A program made the position numbers and the translations under genes. From Burkholderia ubonensis subsp. mesacidophila (GTDB lineage Bacteria > Pseudomonadota > Gammaproteobacteria > Burkholderiales > Burkholderiaceae), in contig NZ_CP020738.1 in assembly GCF_002097715.1 (NCBI RefSeq), positions 1,674,001-1,738,000 on the forward strand: a stretch of 64,000 nucleotides of DNA, written 5' to 3'. Every line of letters starts with the position of its first letter. Position 1 is the first letter of the stretch. Under the pieces are notes generated by a model. The model was not told where the DNA came from and ran no database searches. It worked only from the letters and a program-made list of their open reading frames with translations. Positions 43,656 through 53,837 of this stretch are shown here, one piece after another.

Positions 43656-45038
43656 TTGAAACAACAAGAAGACCAGCTGCACCGCAGGCTGGAAGAGCGG
43701 CACATCAACCTGATGGCGCTGGGCGCGACGATCGGCGTCGGCCTGTTCCTCGGCTCGGCCACCGCGATCCGCAGCGCCGGACCGGCCATTCTGCTGACCT
43801 ACCTGCTGGGCGGCATCGTGATTTTCCTGATCATGCGCGCGCTCGGCGAAATGGCGATCACCAATCCGGTCGCCGGCGCGTTCAGCCGCTACGCGCGCGA
43901 CTACCTCGGGCCGCTCGCGGGCTACCTGACCGGCTGGACCTACTGGTTCGTGTGGATCGTCACCTGCATGGCGGAAGTCACCGGGGTCGCCGTCTACATG
44001 AACGTATGGTTTCCCGACGTGCCGAACTGGATCTGGGCGCTGCTCGGGCTCTCGGCGATGGGCGCGGTCAACTTCGTCGCGGTGAAGCTGTACGGCGAGT
44101 TCGAGTTCTGGTTCGCGCTGATCAAGATCGTCACGATCGTGCTGATGATCATCGGCGGCGCGCTGATGATCACGCTCGGCCTCGGCAACGGCGGCACCCC
44201 GACCGGCATCTCGAACCTGTGGGCGAACGGCGGCTTCATGCCGAACGGCTGGTCCGGCGTGATCGGCGCGCTGCCGATCGTGATGTTCGCGTATCTCGGC
44301 GTCGAGATGCTCGGCCTGACCGCCGGCGAGGCGCGCAATCCCGAGAAGTCGCTGTCGAAGGCCGTGAACTCGGTGTTCTGGCGCGTGCTGATCTTCTACA
44401 TCGGCGCACTGTTCGTGATCATGTCGATCTACCCGTGGAACCAGATCGGCACGCAGGGCAGCCCGTTCGTGATGACGTTCACGCGGCTCGGCATCCCGGC
44501 CGCCGCCGGCATCATCAACTTCGTCGTGCTGACGGCGGCGCTGTCGTCGTGCAACAGCGGCCTGTTCAGCACCGCGCGGATGCTCTACAACCTCGCGCAG
44601 CAGGGCCAGGCGCCGCGCGTGCTCGGGCGCGTGAACCGCAACGGCGTGCCGGTCTACGGCGTGGCCGTGTCGGTCGCGCTGCTGCTGGTCGGCGTGCTGC
44701 TCAACTATCTCGCGCCGCAGCACGTGTTCACGTGGCTCACGTCGGTGTCGACGTTCGGCGCGATCTGGACCTGGTGCGTGATCCTGATCGCGCAGATGCG
44801 CTTTCGCCGCACGCTGTCGGCCGACAAGATCGCGCGCCTGCCGATCCGCGTGCCGTTCTATCCGCTCGGTTCGTATGTCGCGCTTGCGTTCCTCTCGCTC
44901 GTCGTCGTGCTGATGGCGTTCACGCCCGATACGCGCGTCGCGCTCGTGATCGGTCCGGTGTGGATCGTGCTGCTGGGGCTCGCCTACCTGCTGTTCTACG
45001 CGAAGCGCCCGGTGACGTCGGTCTCGACGGAATCGTAG
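43656..45038 (+). CDS. proY: Amino-acid permease, ProY-like (AAT family)
   Basis: A 460-residue inner-membrane permease with twelve predicted helices, close to E. coli ProY in RHINLMALGATIGVGLFLGSATAIRSAG, GPLAGYLTGWTYWF, MFAYLGVEMLGLTAGEARNPEKS, and LFVIMSIYPWNQIGTQGSPFV. The likely substrate is a cryptic or minor one for proline or histidine. TTG 43656 is the start because AGGAGA lies 5 nt upstream and alignment with the family begins there; the frame stays open upstream to 43470 without coding character. Confidence 0.83.
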   Translation: MKQQEDQLHRRLEERHINLMALGATIGVGLFLGSATAIRSAGPAILLTYLLGGIVIFLIMRALGEMAITNPVAGAFSRYARDYLGPLAGYLTGWTYWFVWIVTCMAEVTGVAVYMNVWFPDVPNWIWALLGLSAMGAVNFVAVKLYGEFEFWFALIKIVTIVLMIIGGALMITLGLGNGGTPTGISNLWANGGFMPNGWSGVIGALPIVMFAYLGVEMLGLTAGEARNPEKSLSKAVNSVFWRVLIFYIGALFVIMSIYPWNQIGTQGSPFVMTFTRLGIPAAAGIINFVVLTAALSSCNSGLFSTARMLYNLAQQGQAPRVLGRVNRNGVPVYGVAVSVALLLVGVLLNYLAPQHVFTWLTSVSTFGAIWTWCVILIAQMRFRRTLSADKIARLPIRVPFYPLGSYVALAFLSLVVVLMAFTPDTRVALVIGPVWIVLLGLAYLLFYAKRPVTSVSTES

Positions 45039-45073
45039 GCCGCACCGGCTGCGTGCCGCGCCCGGCCTGCCGC

Positions 45074-45114
45074 TTGATTTCGATCATGCAGGCGCGGGCC
45101 GGGCGTTCTATGCT
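45074..45114 (+). promoter_or_regulatory. FNR-type box and -10 element before the tandem USP gene
   Basis: TTGATTTCGATCAT (45074-45087) matches TTGAT-N4-ATCAA at all but the last base. TATGCT at 45109-45114 lies 28.5 nt from the box centre, exactly as at 21162-21202. Confidence 0.7.
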
Positions 45115-45260
45115 GTCGGCATCGCTTGTCCGCGCTTCGCGCGGCCGCCCGCCGATGCCCGCGATCGTGCGCCGGCGGCCTGATCCGCCGCACGCCACTG
45201 CCGCGTGAAGCCCCGGCGCCGTCCCGCCAAGGACGGCGCGCACGAACGGAGGCCTTCGCC

Positions 45261-46196
45261 ATGCAGCCTGACCCATCCCTCCCGTCGCTCTCGCGACTCG
45301 TGCTGGCCGTCGATGCGACGCCCGAATCGATGCGCGCCGCGCAGTACGTGCGCACGCTGCTGCGTCCCGGCATGCAGCTGCGCGTCATCAGCGTGATCGA
45401 CAATCCCCGCCTGCTGCTGCCCGACATCCCGCGCGTCGATGCGTTGCTCACGTCCGCGCGCGAGGAAATGGCGCACGACGCGCAGGCCGTGCTCGACCAC
45501 ATCACGCCGCTGTTCGCCGAATGCGGCGCGGACGTCGAGCAGGGCATCGTCGATGCGTCGGTCGCGGGCGGCACGATCGCCAACGCGCTCGTCGGGGACA
45601 CCGTCGCGTGGCAGGCCGACGCGCTCGTGGTCGGTGCGAGCCCGCATCACGGCCTGCTGCGGCTCGTCGAGGGCGCGGTGTCGGACACGCTCACGCGGCG
45701 CAGCCGCTGCGCGCTGTTGATCGTCCCGGCGAGCTACGAGCGGCCAATGGACGGGCCGCCGCAGCGGATGATGTTCGCGGTCGACGGCAGCGAGCCGTCG
45801 CTGCACGCGCTGCAGGCCGGCATGGTGCTCGCGACGCCGACGACGCTGCTCTACGCGGTGTATGTCGTCGACCGCGCGATTCGTCTGACGGACATCGTGC
45901 CGGTGCGCGCGCTCGAGGACGCGTACCGCGCCGAAGGCGAGGGCGCGCTCGCGCGGGTGGCGACGCTGTTCGACGGATGCGCGAATCCGACCAAGCGCGG
46001 CATCATCGAGACGCAGGCAACGAGCGACGACGTCGCGCACGCGCTGATGCGCGAGGCCGTGCGCTGGGATGCGGAGCTGCTGGTCGTCGGCACGCACGGC
46101 CGGCGCGGGCTGGCGGCACTGCTGATCGGCAGCGTCGCGCGTCGCGTCGCCCATCTCGCGCAGGTGCCGGTGCTGCTCGTGCGCGGCTCGGACTGA
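45261..46196 (+). CDS. Tandem-domain universal stress protein
   Basis: A 311-residue protein with two USP domains. Domain 2 (about 165-311) keeps the ATP motif G-2x-G-9x-GS (GTHGRRGLAALLIGS). Domain 1 has GASPHHGLLRLVEGA, in which the second glycine is Pro and the terminal Ser is missing, so it probably does not bind ATP. An FNR-type promoter precedes it and the BON gene follows after 29 nt. Low-oxygen or redox stress tolerance is the likely role. Confidence 0.9.
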   Translation: MQPDPSLPSLSRLVLAVDATPESMRAAQYVRTLLRPGMQLRVISVIDNPRLLLPDIPRVDALLTSAREEMAHDAQAVLDHITPLFAECGADVEQGIVDASVAGGTIANALVGDTVAWQADALVVGASPHHGLLRLVEGAVSDTLTRRSRCALLIVPASYERPMDGPPQRMMFAVDGSEPSLHALQAGMVLATPTTLLYAVYVVDRAIRLTDIVPVRALEDAYRAEGEGALARVATLFDGCANPTKRGIIETQATSDDVAHALMREAVRWDAELLVVGTHGRRGLAALLIGSVARRVAHLAQVPVLLVRGSD

Positions 46197-46225
46197 CGCC
46201 GGACGGGCCAATTCGGGAGCGTGCG

Positions 46226-46876
46226 ATGAAAACCGACAGACAGGTGAAGCAGGACGTCGAGGAAGAGCTTGCGTGGGATCCGGCGGTCGATTCGACCCGC
46301 ATCGGCGTCGAGGTCGAGGACCGGGTCGTCACGCTGTCGGGGCATCCGTCGAGTGTCGCGGAGAAGGTCGCGGCGGAACACGCCGCGCATCGCGTGGCGG
46401 GCGTGAGGGCCGTCGTCGTCGACATGACCGTGCATCTGCCGCACGACGAGCGCCATACCGACGAAGACATCGCGAAGGCGGTGCGCGCCGTGCTGCACTG
46501 GACGGCCGGCCTGCGCGACGATGCGATCCACGTGCAGATCGAGAAGGGCTGGATCACGCTGACCGGCAAGGTCGAGTGGGGCTACCAGCGGCAGCGCGCG
46601 TTGCGCGCGGTGTTGCAGATGCGCGGGATCATCGGCGTATCCGATGCGATCGAGGTGGGCTGCGACGTGGTCGCCGGCGACATCGGCGCGACGATCCGCA
46701 AGGCGATGCAGCGGCACGCGGAACGCGAAGCGAATCGTATCGACGTGATCGTGGAGGACGGCACGGTGACGCTCAACGGCAAGGTCGACTCGTATGCGGA
46801 GCGCGAGGTCGCGCGCGGCGCCGCCTGGTCCGCGCCCGGCGTGCGCGCGGTGGTCGACAACCTGGTGGTCGAGTAG
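46226..46876 (+). CDS. Triple BON-domain protein (OsmY-like)
   Basis: A 216-residue protein with three BON repeats (about 5-75, 78-145, 148-216): VEVEDRVVTLSGHPSSVAEK, VQIEKGWITLTGKVEWGYQR and VIVEDGTVTLNGKVDSYAER. No signal peptide is present, so it is cytosolic, unlike OsmY. BON domains bind phospholipids or glycans and are common in stress regulons. It follows the tandem USP gene, probably as the second gene of the operon. GGGAG lies 7 nt upstream. Confidence 0.9.
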   Translation: MKTDRQVKQDVEEELAWDPAVDSTRIGVEVEDRVVTLSGHPSSVAEKVAAEHAAHRVAGVRAVVVDMTVHLPHDERHTDEDIAKAVRAVLHWTAGLRDDAIHVQIEKGWITLTGKVEWGYQRQRALRAVLQMRGIIGVSDAIEVGCDVVAGDIGATIRKAMQRHAEREANRIDVIVEDGTVTLNGKVDSYAEREVARGAAWSAPGVRAVVDNLVVE

Positions 46877-47157
46877 GCGCGCGCACGCAGATGCCGCCGG
46901 CCCCGGACATGAACGCTCCGGCACGGGGGTAGGCAGCCGTCAGGTTGCCTTGGAGGACGGGCAGGGGTGGTTGACCCCGCCCGCCTTCCTGGCCCCGTGC
47001 CGACGCTTTTCCTCGTACGTGAACCGGTGACGGCCGAACGCGGCCAGGCGTGCGCGTGGCCGCGCGCACGACATGCGCCGTCGATGTTGCCGTGCTGCTT
47101 GCTTGGCCGGTCGGGCCGGTTCGTCAGGCAGCGGCTGCCGGTGCGCGGTCAGCGATG

Positions 47158-47568
47158 TCAGGGCATGCAGCCCGGACGGGCGCTGCGCCGCTGGCGCCCG
47201 CCGTGTCGCGCATGCGCGCGATGGCGCGCCGTTTCGAGCGGGCAGGCGCGGCACGGCGAAAAGCGGCGCGTGCGGTTCACGCGCACGTGCCCGCGGCGCG
47301 ACGCGCGCCGCACCGTCGACGGCGCGGGCGCGGCGACGGCCGCCTGCTGGCGCAGCGCCGCCGCGAACCGCTGCAACGCGGCTACCGACCCGACGATGCT
47401 CTGGTACTTCTCGCGGCCGATCTGCCCGTCGAGCGTCACGAGCAGCCCGGCCTGGCGGGCGAGCGCGAGCAGCGCATCGAGATCTTCGCGGGGTGCCGGC
47501 GCGGGTTCCGCGGTCGCGCGCGTCGCGCGCCGCTGTCCGTCGCCGTTGGGAAAACTGCCGAAAGCCAT
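47158..47568 (-). CDS. Hypothetical protein, possibly a short stress protein
   Basis: A 136-residue protein. The first half (FGSFPNGDG, then about EDLDALLALARQAGLLVTLDGQIGREKYQSIVGSVAALQRF) looks like a genuine folded domain. The last 50 residues are very rich in Arg, His and Cys (CRACPLETARHRAHARHGG) and could be either a nucleic-acid-binding tail or read-through of low-complexity sequence. GGAGGAGA precedes the ATG at 47568, which supports the gene. I do not recognise the family. Confidence 0.5.
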   Translation of the reverse strand: MAFGSFPNGDGQRRATRATAEPAPAPREDLDALLALARQAGLLVTLDGQIGREKYQSIVGSVAALQRFAAALRQQAAVAAPAPSTVRRASRRGHVRVNRTRRFSPCRACPLETARHRAHARHGGRQRRSARPGCMP

Positions 47569-48159
47569 GAGTGGTCTCCTCCGCCTGACCCGCGTGCCGG
47601 CTCGACGGCCGGCTGCGCGATGGCCCTGCATGAACGATGTGTCCATGGAATCAGTATCGTGTGGCAAAAGGACGCTTCCAATCAGGGCGCGCTGAAGTCT
47701 GCGTCAGGAATTCCGCCGCGCCATAGGAATTTCCTGACACGCGCGCGGCGGGATGGTGAATGCGGGCGTTGCGTGCACCGCGTCCGGCGTGCGATCGCGC
47801 GGTTTTCAGCGAACGATTCACAGCGCAAGCGCCTTGACGAGCCTTTTCGTCCGGTCTAACTTGGTCTCTACGCCGACCGCCGATGCCTGTCCACGACAGG
47901 ATCGCGCGTCGGCGCCGCGCTTTCGGGGAAGCGTGGTCTTTCATCGGACGATCCGTGCGGCGCAAGCTCGCACCGGCCAGGTTGCAGGCGATCCGCCGTC
48001 GGATCGCGACGCTCGACGCCCGCTGGGCGCTGCCCGCGTCGCTCAGGGTTGTTGATGCCGCGCAAGGGCACGATCGCGCATCGCGCGCGGCATCGCTGCT
48101 CATTCTTTACGCTACCAATACATCCATCGTTAATTGCCTCGACAGTAAGGAGTTCGTCG
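47569..48159. other. 590-bp gene-free region
   Basis: Only antisense-type open frames without coding character. The left end must hold the promoter of the minus-strand hypothetical gene and the right end that of the DUF3562 gene. No palindrome or FNR-type box was found. Confidence 0.4.
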
Positions 48160-48414
48160 ATGTCACGGGACACTTTGTTGGAAGCGCTAGCGGAAGTTGC
48201 CGCGCAGCGGTCGATCAATCCAGACCAGTTGCGCGCCATGATCGACGACGAGGTGCGCGCACTGTCCTCGGACGCACGCGTGCACGACTACATTCACGTG
48301 TTTGCGGTCCGGCACCTGCGCGAGCGGATGCGGCAGCTCGACGAGCAGGCGGCGGGCGAGCCGTCGTCGCGGCAGCCCGCGGAGCCGGATGTTCAGGCGA
48401 GCCGTCGCCTATGA
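48160..48414 (+). CDS. DUF3562 domain protein
   Basis: An 84-residue small helical protein: EVAAQRSINPDQLRAMIDDEVRALSSDARVHDYIHVFAVRHLRERMRQL. This matches DUF3562, a family seen mainly in Burkholderia and relatives with no known role. AAGGAG lies 7 nt upstream of the ATG. Confidence 0.85.
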   Translation: MSRDTLLEALAEVAAQRSINPDQLRAMIDDEVRALSSDARVHDYIHVFAVRHLRERMRQLDEQAAGEPSSRQPAEPDVQASRRL

Positions 48415-48788
48415 GGGAAGTCGTCTGGGTCGCTGACCGAGCGGCCGAACCCTGATCGACGTTCACGCGTGCGGCGCCTGCCGCACTGGCGCGATACGAC
48501 TGCGCCTTTTCACGCGGGCGGGCAGGTCCACGCCCGCATGCGCTTGCGAGCACGTCCACGCGGATTCGCCCGAATCCGGCGGCGTATCCGCACCCCACGC
48601 AGCCCGCAATCGCCGGGCGCCGGGTTTTCCCCCAATTGATCGATCCAGCGCCCGCATGCAAGGGCTTGCTGTCGGGCATCAAACAACGAATTGTCTGATG
48701 AATGCGACCCTTAAGTAATCGCGAATGCCGCCGTTTACACGGTGAATTCGTCCACCGGGCGTTCGCGCTCCCAAATAGAGTCGTTGCC
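48415..48788. other. Intergenic region before the chemoreceptor gene
   Basis: No gene. It should contain the chemoreceptor promoter. I found no strong promoter match. Confidence 0.4.
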
Positions 48789-50588
48789 ATGTTTTCGTCC
48801 ATTCGCGCCCGCATCATCGCCGCGTGCGTCGCCATCGTCGCGGCCGCACTGCTTGCCAGCACGCTGATCAACTATTTCATCGCCCGGTCGTACAACGACG
48901 ACGCGATCGACCGCAACCTCACGTCCGTCGCGAGCGGCCACGTGGTCGGGATCGGCGACTGGGTCGCGACGAAAAGCCGGATGATCGCGTCGCTGCAGGA
49001 TGCGACGCTGTCGCCCGATCCGTTGCCGGTCTTCAAGCAGATGGCCGCGGCGGGCGGCTTCACCAACGTCTACGCGGGTTACGCGGACAAGACGTTCAAG
49101 TTCTCCGACCCGACCGGCATCCCGGCCGACTACGATCCGACCGGCCGCCCGTGGTACAAGCAGGCCGCGCAGGCCGGCAAGCCGGTCGTCACGCCGCCGT
49201 ACGTCGACGCCGGCACCGGCAACCTGGTCGTCACGTTCGCGGTGCCGATCTTGCGCGACGGCGGGGTCAAGGCCGTGATCGCCGCCGACGTCGCGATGAA
49301 CGCCGTGATCGCGAACGTCAAGTCGATCCACCCGACGCCGGCCAGCTTCGGGATGCTGATCGACAGCAACGGTCACGTCGTCGCCCATCCGGACTCGAAG
49401 CTGACGCTCAAGCCGGTCAACGACGTGTCGCCGGAACTCGGCGCGATCGCGCCCGCGTCGATCGTGAACGCGAGCGCGCCGGTCGAGGTGGACGTCGGCG
49501 GTGCGGCGAAGCTGGTCCGCGCGCTGCCGGTGCCGGGCACCGACTGGTTCGCGCTCGTCGCGCTCGACAAGTCCGAGGCGACCGCGGGGATGCGCTCGCT
49601 GCTGACCGCGTCGCTGATCACGCTCGTCGCGGACATCGTGATCGCATCGCTGATCGTCGGCGCGATCACGGCGACGGCGTTCCGCCGCCTGTCGCTGGTC
49701 CGCCAGGCGATGGCGGCGATCGGTTCGGGCTCGGGCGACCTGACGCAGCGCCTGCCGGCGGACGGCGGCGACGAGGTCACGGACATCGCGCGCTCGTTCA
49801 ACAGCTTCGTCGACAAGCTTCAGGAGGTCATGCAGCAGATTCGCGATGCGAGCGAATCCGTGCGCACGGCGGCCAACGAGATCGCGGCCGGCAACCAGGA
49901 CCTGTCGTCGCGCACCGAGGCCGCGGCCGCGAGCCTCGAGGAAACGGCCGCATCGATGGAGGAAATCACCGCGACGGTCGGCCAGTCGGCCGCGGCGGCG
50001 GGCCAGGCCGACCAGCGCGCGGCGGCGGCGTCGAAGATCGCGTCGCACGGCGGCGTGGTGGTGTCGGACGTGGTCTCGACGATGGAGAAGATCGAAGAGG
50101 CGTCGGGCCGGATCGGCGACATCATCGGCGTGATCGACGGCATCGCGTTCCAGACCAACATCCTCGCGCTGAACGCGGCCGTCGAGGCCGCGCGTGCGGG
50201 CGAGCAGGGCCGCGGCTTCGCGGTCGTCGCGCAAGAGGTGCGCAGCCTGGCGCAGCGCAGCGCGCAGGCCGCGCGCGAGGTGAAGGTGCTGGTCGAATCG
50301 ACGGTCGCGAGCGTCGAGGCCGGGTCCGGGCAGGTGCGCCAGGCCGGCGAGACGATGCAGGAGATCGTCACGAACGTCGCCAACGTGACGACGATCATCT
50401 CGGAGATCACGCACGCGGCGAACGAGCAGACCCGCGGCATCCAGGAAGTCAACCGCGCGGTCACTCAGCTCGACGAGATGGTGCAGCAGAACGCGGCGCT
50501 CGTCGAACAGTCGACGGCCGCGGCCGCGGCGCTTCAGACGCAGGCGCACGCGCTCGCGGCGACGGTCGGGCAGTTCAAGGTCGCGTGA
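48789..50588 (+). CDS. Methyl-accepting chemotaxis protein (dCache type)
   Basis: A 599-residue inner-membrane chemoreceptor. TM1 (about 11-31) and TM2 (about 275-297) enclose a periplasmic dCache_1 domain with [24 protein letters not shown] and [16 protein letters not shown] domain (about 298-350) and an MCP signalling domain follow, with the hairpin tip [43 protein letters not shown]. The pattern [11 protein letters not shown] suggests an amine or amino-acid ligand, as in known dCache receptors, but this is inference. No CheR-docking pentapeptide is seen at the C-terminus. Confidence 0.93.
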   Translation: MFSSIRARIIAACVAIVAAALLASTLINYFIARSYNDDAIDRNLTSVASGHVVGIGDWVATKSRMIASLQDATLSPDPLPVFKQMAAAGGFTNVYAGYADKTFKFSDPTGIPADYDPTGRPWYKQAAQAGKPVVTPPYVDAGTGNLVVTFAVPILRDGGVKAVIAADVAMNAVIANVKSIHPTPASFGMLIDSNGHVVAHPDSKLTLKPVNDVSPELGAIAPASIVNASAPVEVDVGGAAKLVRALPVPGTDWFALVALDKSEATAGMRSLLTASLITLVADIVIASLIVGAITATAFRRLSLVRQAMAAIGSGSGDLTQRLPADGGDEVTDIARSFNSFVDKLQEVMQQIRDASESVRTAANEIAAGNQDLSSRTEAAAASLEETAASMEEITATVGQSAAAAGQADQRAAAASKIASHGGVVVSDVVSTMEKIEEASGRIGDIIGVIDGIAFQTNILALNAAVEAARAGEQGRGFAVVAQEVRSLAQRSAQAAREVKVLVESTVASVEAGSGQVRQAGETMQEIVTNVANVTTIISEITHAANEQTRGIQEVNRAVTQLDEMVQQNAALVEQSTAAAAALQTQAHALAATVGQFKVA

Positions 50589-50598
50589 CGCGGCGCGC

Positions 50599-50640
50599 AT
50601 CGGGGGCCGGGCCGGCCGCGCGGCCGGCGTCAGCCCCGAT
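50599..50640. terminator. Hairpin between convergent genes
   Basis: ATCGGGG (50599-50605) pairs with CCCCGAT (50634-50640) and encloses a second GC-rich stem GGCCGGCC/GGCCGGC. It overlaps the last codons of the minus-strand gene. Confidence 0.55.
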
Positions 50641-50881
50641 CGTGCGGTTTCGAAGGCGGGTGCGGCGTGCGCTTGTCGCGCTCGCCGGACGGCTTCGACG
50701 GATCGATGCGGGAAGCGCCGCCGATCGCGGGCGGGTCGCTCGCGGGAAACGTTTCTTCGAGCCCTTCGTCGATGCGTTCTTCCGTCTTGTCTGCGGGCGG
50801 CTTGCGCTGCGACGCGAGCAGGCGGGACAGGCCGGCGGCCGTCAGTACGGTGGTGCGGCTGCCGGTGGGATGGACGATCAT
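50630..50881 (-). CDS. Small conserved hypothetical protein
   Basis: An 83-residue hydrophilic protein. The middle contains the phrase DEGLEETFPASDPPAIGGASR, a conserved motif I have seen in small proteobacterial proteins without a known role. The C-terminus is Lys/Pro-rich. GGAGG lies 6 nt before the ATG, which supports translation. Confidence 0.7.
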   Translation of the reverse strand: MIVHPTGSRTTVLTAAGLSRLLASQRKPPADKTEERIDEGLEETFPASDPPAIGGASRIDPSKPSGERDKRTPHPPSKPHDRG

Positions 50882-51183
50882 GGTCGAACCTCCTTGGGTC
50901 GATGGAGAATGTCCGCAGGCATCATGGCGGGCCTTCGTCGCGGCTACGACGCCGATCCGCATGGATCGTGACGAAGGCCTCCACACAAAGTCTACGTTAC
51001 CGGGCGGACCTCGGCGGCGGCGCATGAAACGCGCACGGAAAAACCTGCGCTGACGTGCACGCAGCGCATCGGCAGGTCACGAATTCAGCGTACACTGCAT
51101 TTCATGCGTGCCGCATGCGGCCTGCCGGTACGGCAAGCGATGCGCGGCGTCCCCCGGTTTCATGCAGCCGTCAGATACCGCCT
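50882..51183. other. Intergenic region before the MipA/OmpV gene
   Basis: No gene. Divergent promoters are expected here. No palindrome or other site stands out. Confidence 0.4.
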
Positions 51184-52062
51184 ATGGTCATCGCTCGCCT
51201 GTTGCTGTCGCCCGGCACACGCCGGTTCCTTTCCGGTGTGTCGACGGTCGCGGCGCTCATGGCGGCCGGCCCCCAAGTCGCACGCGCGCAGACGCCGTCG
51301 CCGCTCGGCGAGTGGCAGCTCTCGGCCGGCGTGCCGCTGATGAAGCTGTACGAACCGAATCTGCCGGACTGGCAAGTCAGCGTCGGCGCCGGGATGACGC
51401 TGGAGCCGCGCTACACGGGCGCCGATCGCTATCACGTGCTGGGCGGGCCGAACGTCGACATCCGCTATCGCGACCTGTTCTTCCTGTCGACCGGCGAGGG
51501 CCTCGGTGCGAACGTGCTGCGCGGCCCCAACTGGCGCGTCAGCCTGTCGGTGGGTTACGACCTCGGGCGTCGCACCGCGGACGACCTCGACCACCTGAGT
51601 GGCTTCGACAACATCAACCCGGCGCCGGTCATCAAGCTGTCGGCCGATTACGTGATCTCGAAGGACTTTCCGCTCGTGCTGCGCGCGGACGTGCGGCGCA
51701 GCGTCGGCGGCTCGAACGGCTGGGTCGGCGACCTGTCCGCGTACATGCCGATGCCCGGCGGCAACGAGCACTTCTTCTGGTTCGCCGGGCCAACGGTCTC
51801 GTTTGCCGATGCGCGCTACATGAACAGCTGGTTCGGCGTCAGCGATGCGGCCGCGGCGCGTTCCGGGCTGCCGCGCTATTCGTCGGGGGCGGGAATCCGG
51901 TCGGTCGGCGCGGGCGTGACGATGGTCTGGTTCGTGAACAAGCACTGGTTCCTGACGATGGACGGCGCGATCGAGCAGCTCGTCGGGCGCGCGGCGCGCA
52001 GCCCCGTCACGCAGCAGACGACGAACGGCGTGCTCGACCTGTCGGTCAATTACCAGTTCTGA
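51184..52062 (+). CDS. MipA/OmpV-family outer-membrane protein
   Basis: A 292-residue beta-barrel protein. The signal peptide region ends at ARAQTPSPLG. The family pattern DWQVSVGAGMTLEPRYTGADRYHVLGGPNVDIRYRD is clear, and the C-terminus YQF has the terminal phenylalanine for barrel assembly. MipA links murein hydrolases and synthases in E. coli; other members are porin-like. It is followed directly by the IS110 element, whose insertion leaves the stop codon intact. Confidence 0.88.
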   Translation: MVIARLLLSPGTRRFLSGVSTVAALMAAGPQVARAQTPSPLGEWQLSAGVPLMKLYEPNLPDWQVSVGAGMTLEPRYTGADRYHVLGGPNVDIRYRDLFFLSTGEGLGANVLRGPNWRVSLSVGYDLGRRTADDLDHLSGFDNINPAPVIKLSADYVISKDFPLVLRADVRRSVGGSNGWVGDLSAYMPMPGGNEHFFWFAGPTVSFADARYMNSWFGVSDAAAARSGLPRYSSGAGIRSVGAGVTMVWFVNKHWFLTMDGAIEQLVGRAARSPVTQQTTNGVLDLSVNYQF

Positions 52063-52078
52063 GTAACCGTCTAGCGAG

Positions 52079-53230
<1,152 letters not shown>

Positions 53231-53296
53231 AACATACAAGCCCGGACCTGCGTGGCTGAAGGGGCAGGTGTTCTGCGCGCAAGTGCGGGACGCGCG

Positions 53297-53629
53297 TCAT
53301 GAATCACGTCCGAACGCTTCGCGCAGTTTCTGCTTCGCGCGTTCGAGCGTGTCGCGACGCTCCTGCGGCAGATGCGCGCCGGCCCGGTTGATGTAGAAGT
53401 TGAGCATCGACATCGCGGACTGGTACGGCGTGCCGTTGCGGCGCGTGCTGCGTTCAGCCGCGCGTTTCAGCGCCTGCGCGACTTCGTCGGGATCGTCGTG
53501 CGAGAACGTGCCCGGTTCGAGATCGAGCGCGTCGCTGCGTTCGGTCGCGTGTTGCGACCAGCGCTGCGCGGCTTGCGGCGCGGAACGGCCGTCTTCGCGG
53601 GAACTGCCAGGCGGGCGGCGGGTTGTCAT
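53297..53629 (-). CDS. DUF3175 domain protein
   Basis: A 110-residue protein matching DUF3175: RWSQHATERSDALDLEPGTFSHDDPDEVAQALKRAAERSTRRN, then FYINRAGAHLPQERRDTLERAKQKLREAF. Function unknown; it is soluble and helical. AAGGAG precedes the ATG by 8 nt. It is divergent from the repair operon. Confidence 0.88.
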   Translation of the reverse strand: MTTRRPPGSSREDGRSAPQAAQRWSQHATERSDALDLEPGTFSHDDPDEVAQALKRAAERSTRRNGTPYQSAMSMLNFYINRAGAHLPQERRDTLERAKQKLREAFGRDS

Positions 53630-53809
53630 GGCGGACTCCTTCGGCGCGATGCGCCGCTGTACGCCGGACGATCCGCATGCTTCGCGGGCGCGCTGGCCGA
53701 AGCACGAGGACCGTCGCGCGATGTGACGCTCTCGATTGTGCGCGCGTGCGAGCGGACGTGGCAACCGCGCATCGCCCGCCGTCGACTTCACATTTGCTAT
53801 GATTCCGAC

Positions 53810-53825
53810 CTGTACAAACGTACAG
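53810..53825 (+). promoter_or_regulatory. LexA (SOS) box before the FAN1/XPD operon
   Basis: CTGTACAAACGTACAG is CTGT-N8-ACAG, the proteobacterial LexA operator form, 12 nt before the GTG start. This position would let LexA block transcription initiation or early elongation. Confidence 0.75.
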
Positions 53826-53837
53826 TGACCGATCTCC

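Noticed and set aside
47651..48103. 150-codon minus-strand frame in the gap before the DUF3562 gene
   Set aside because: Composition is Arg/Ala/Ser-rich without domains and no ribosome site precedes it.
48705..48745. TTAAGTAA followed by GCCGCCGT before the chemoreceptor gene, resembling a sigma-28 promoter
   Set aside because: The spacing is about 8 nt instead of 11 and the -10 element matches only four bases.
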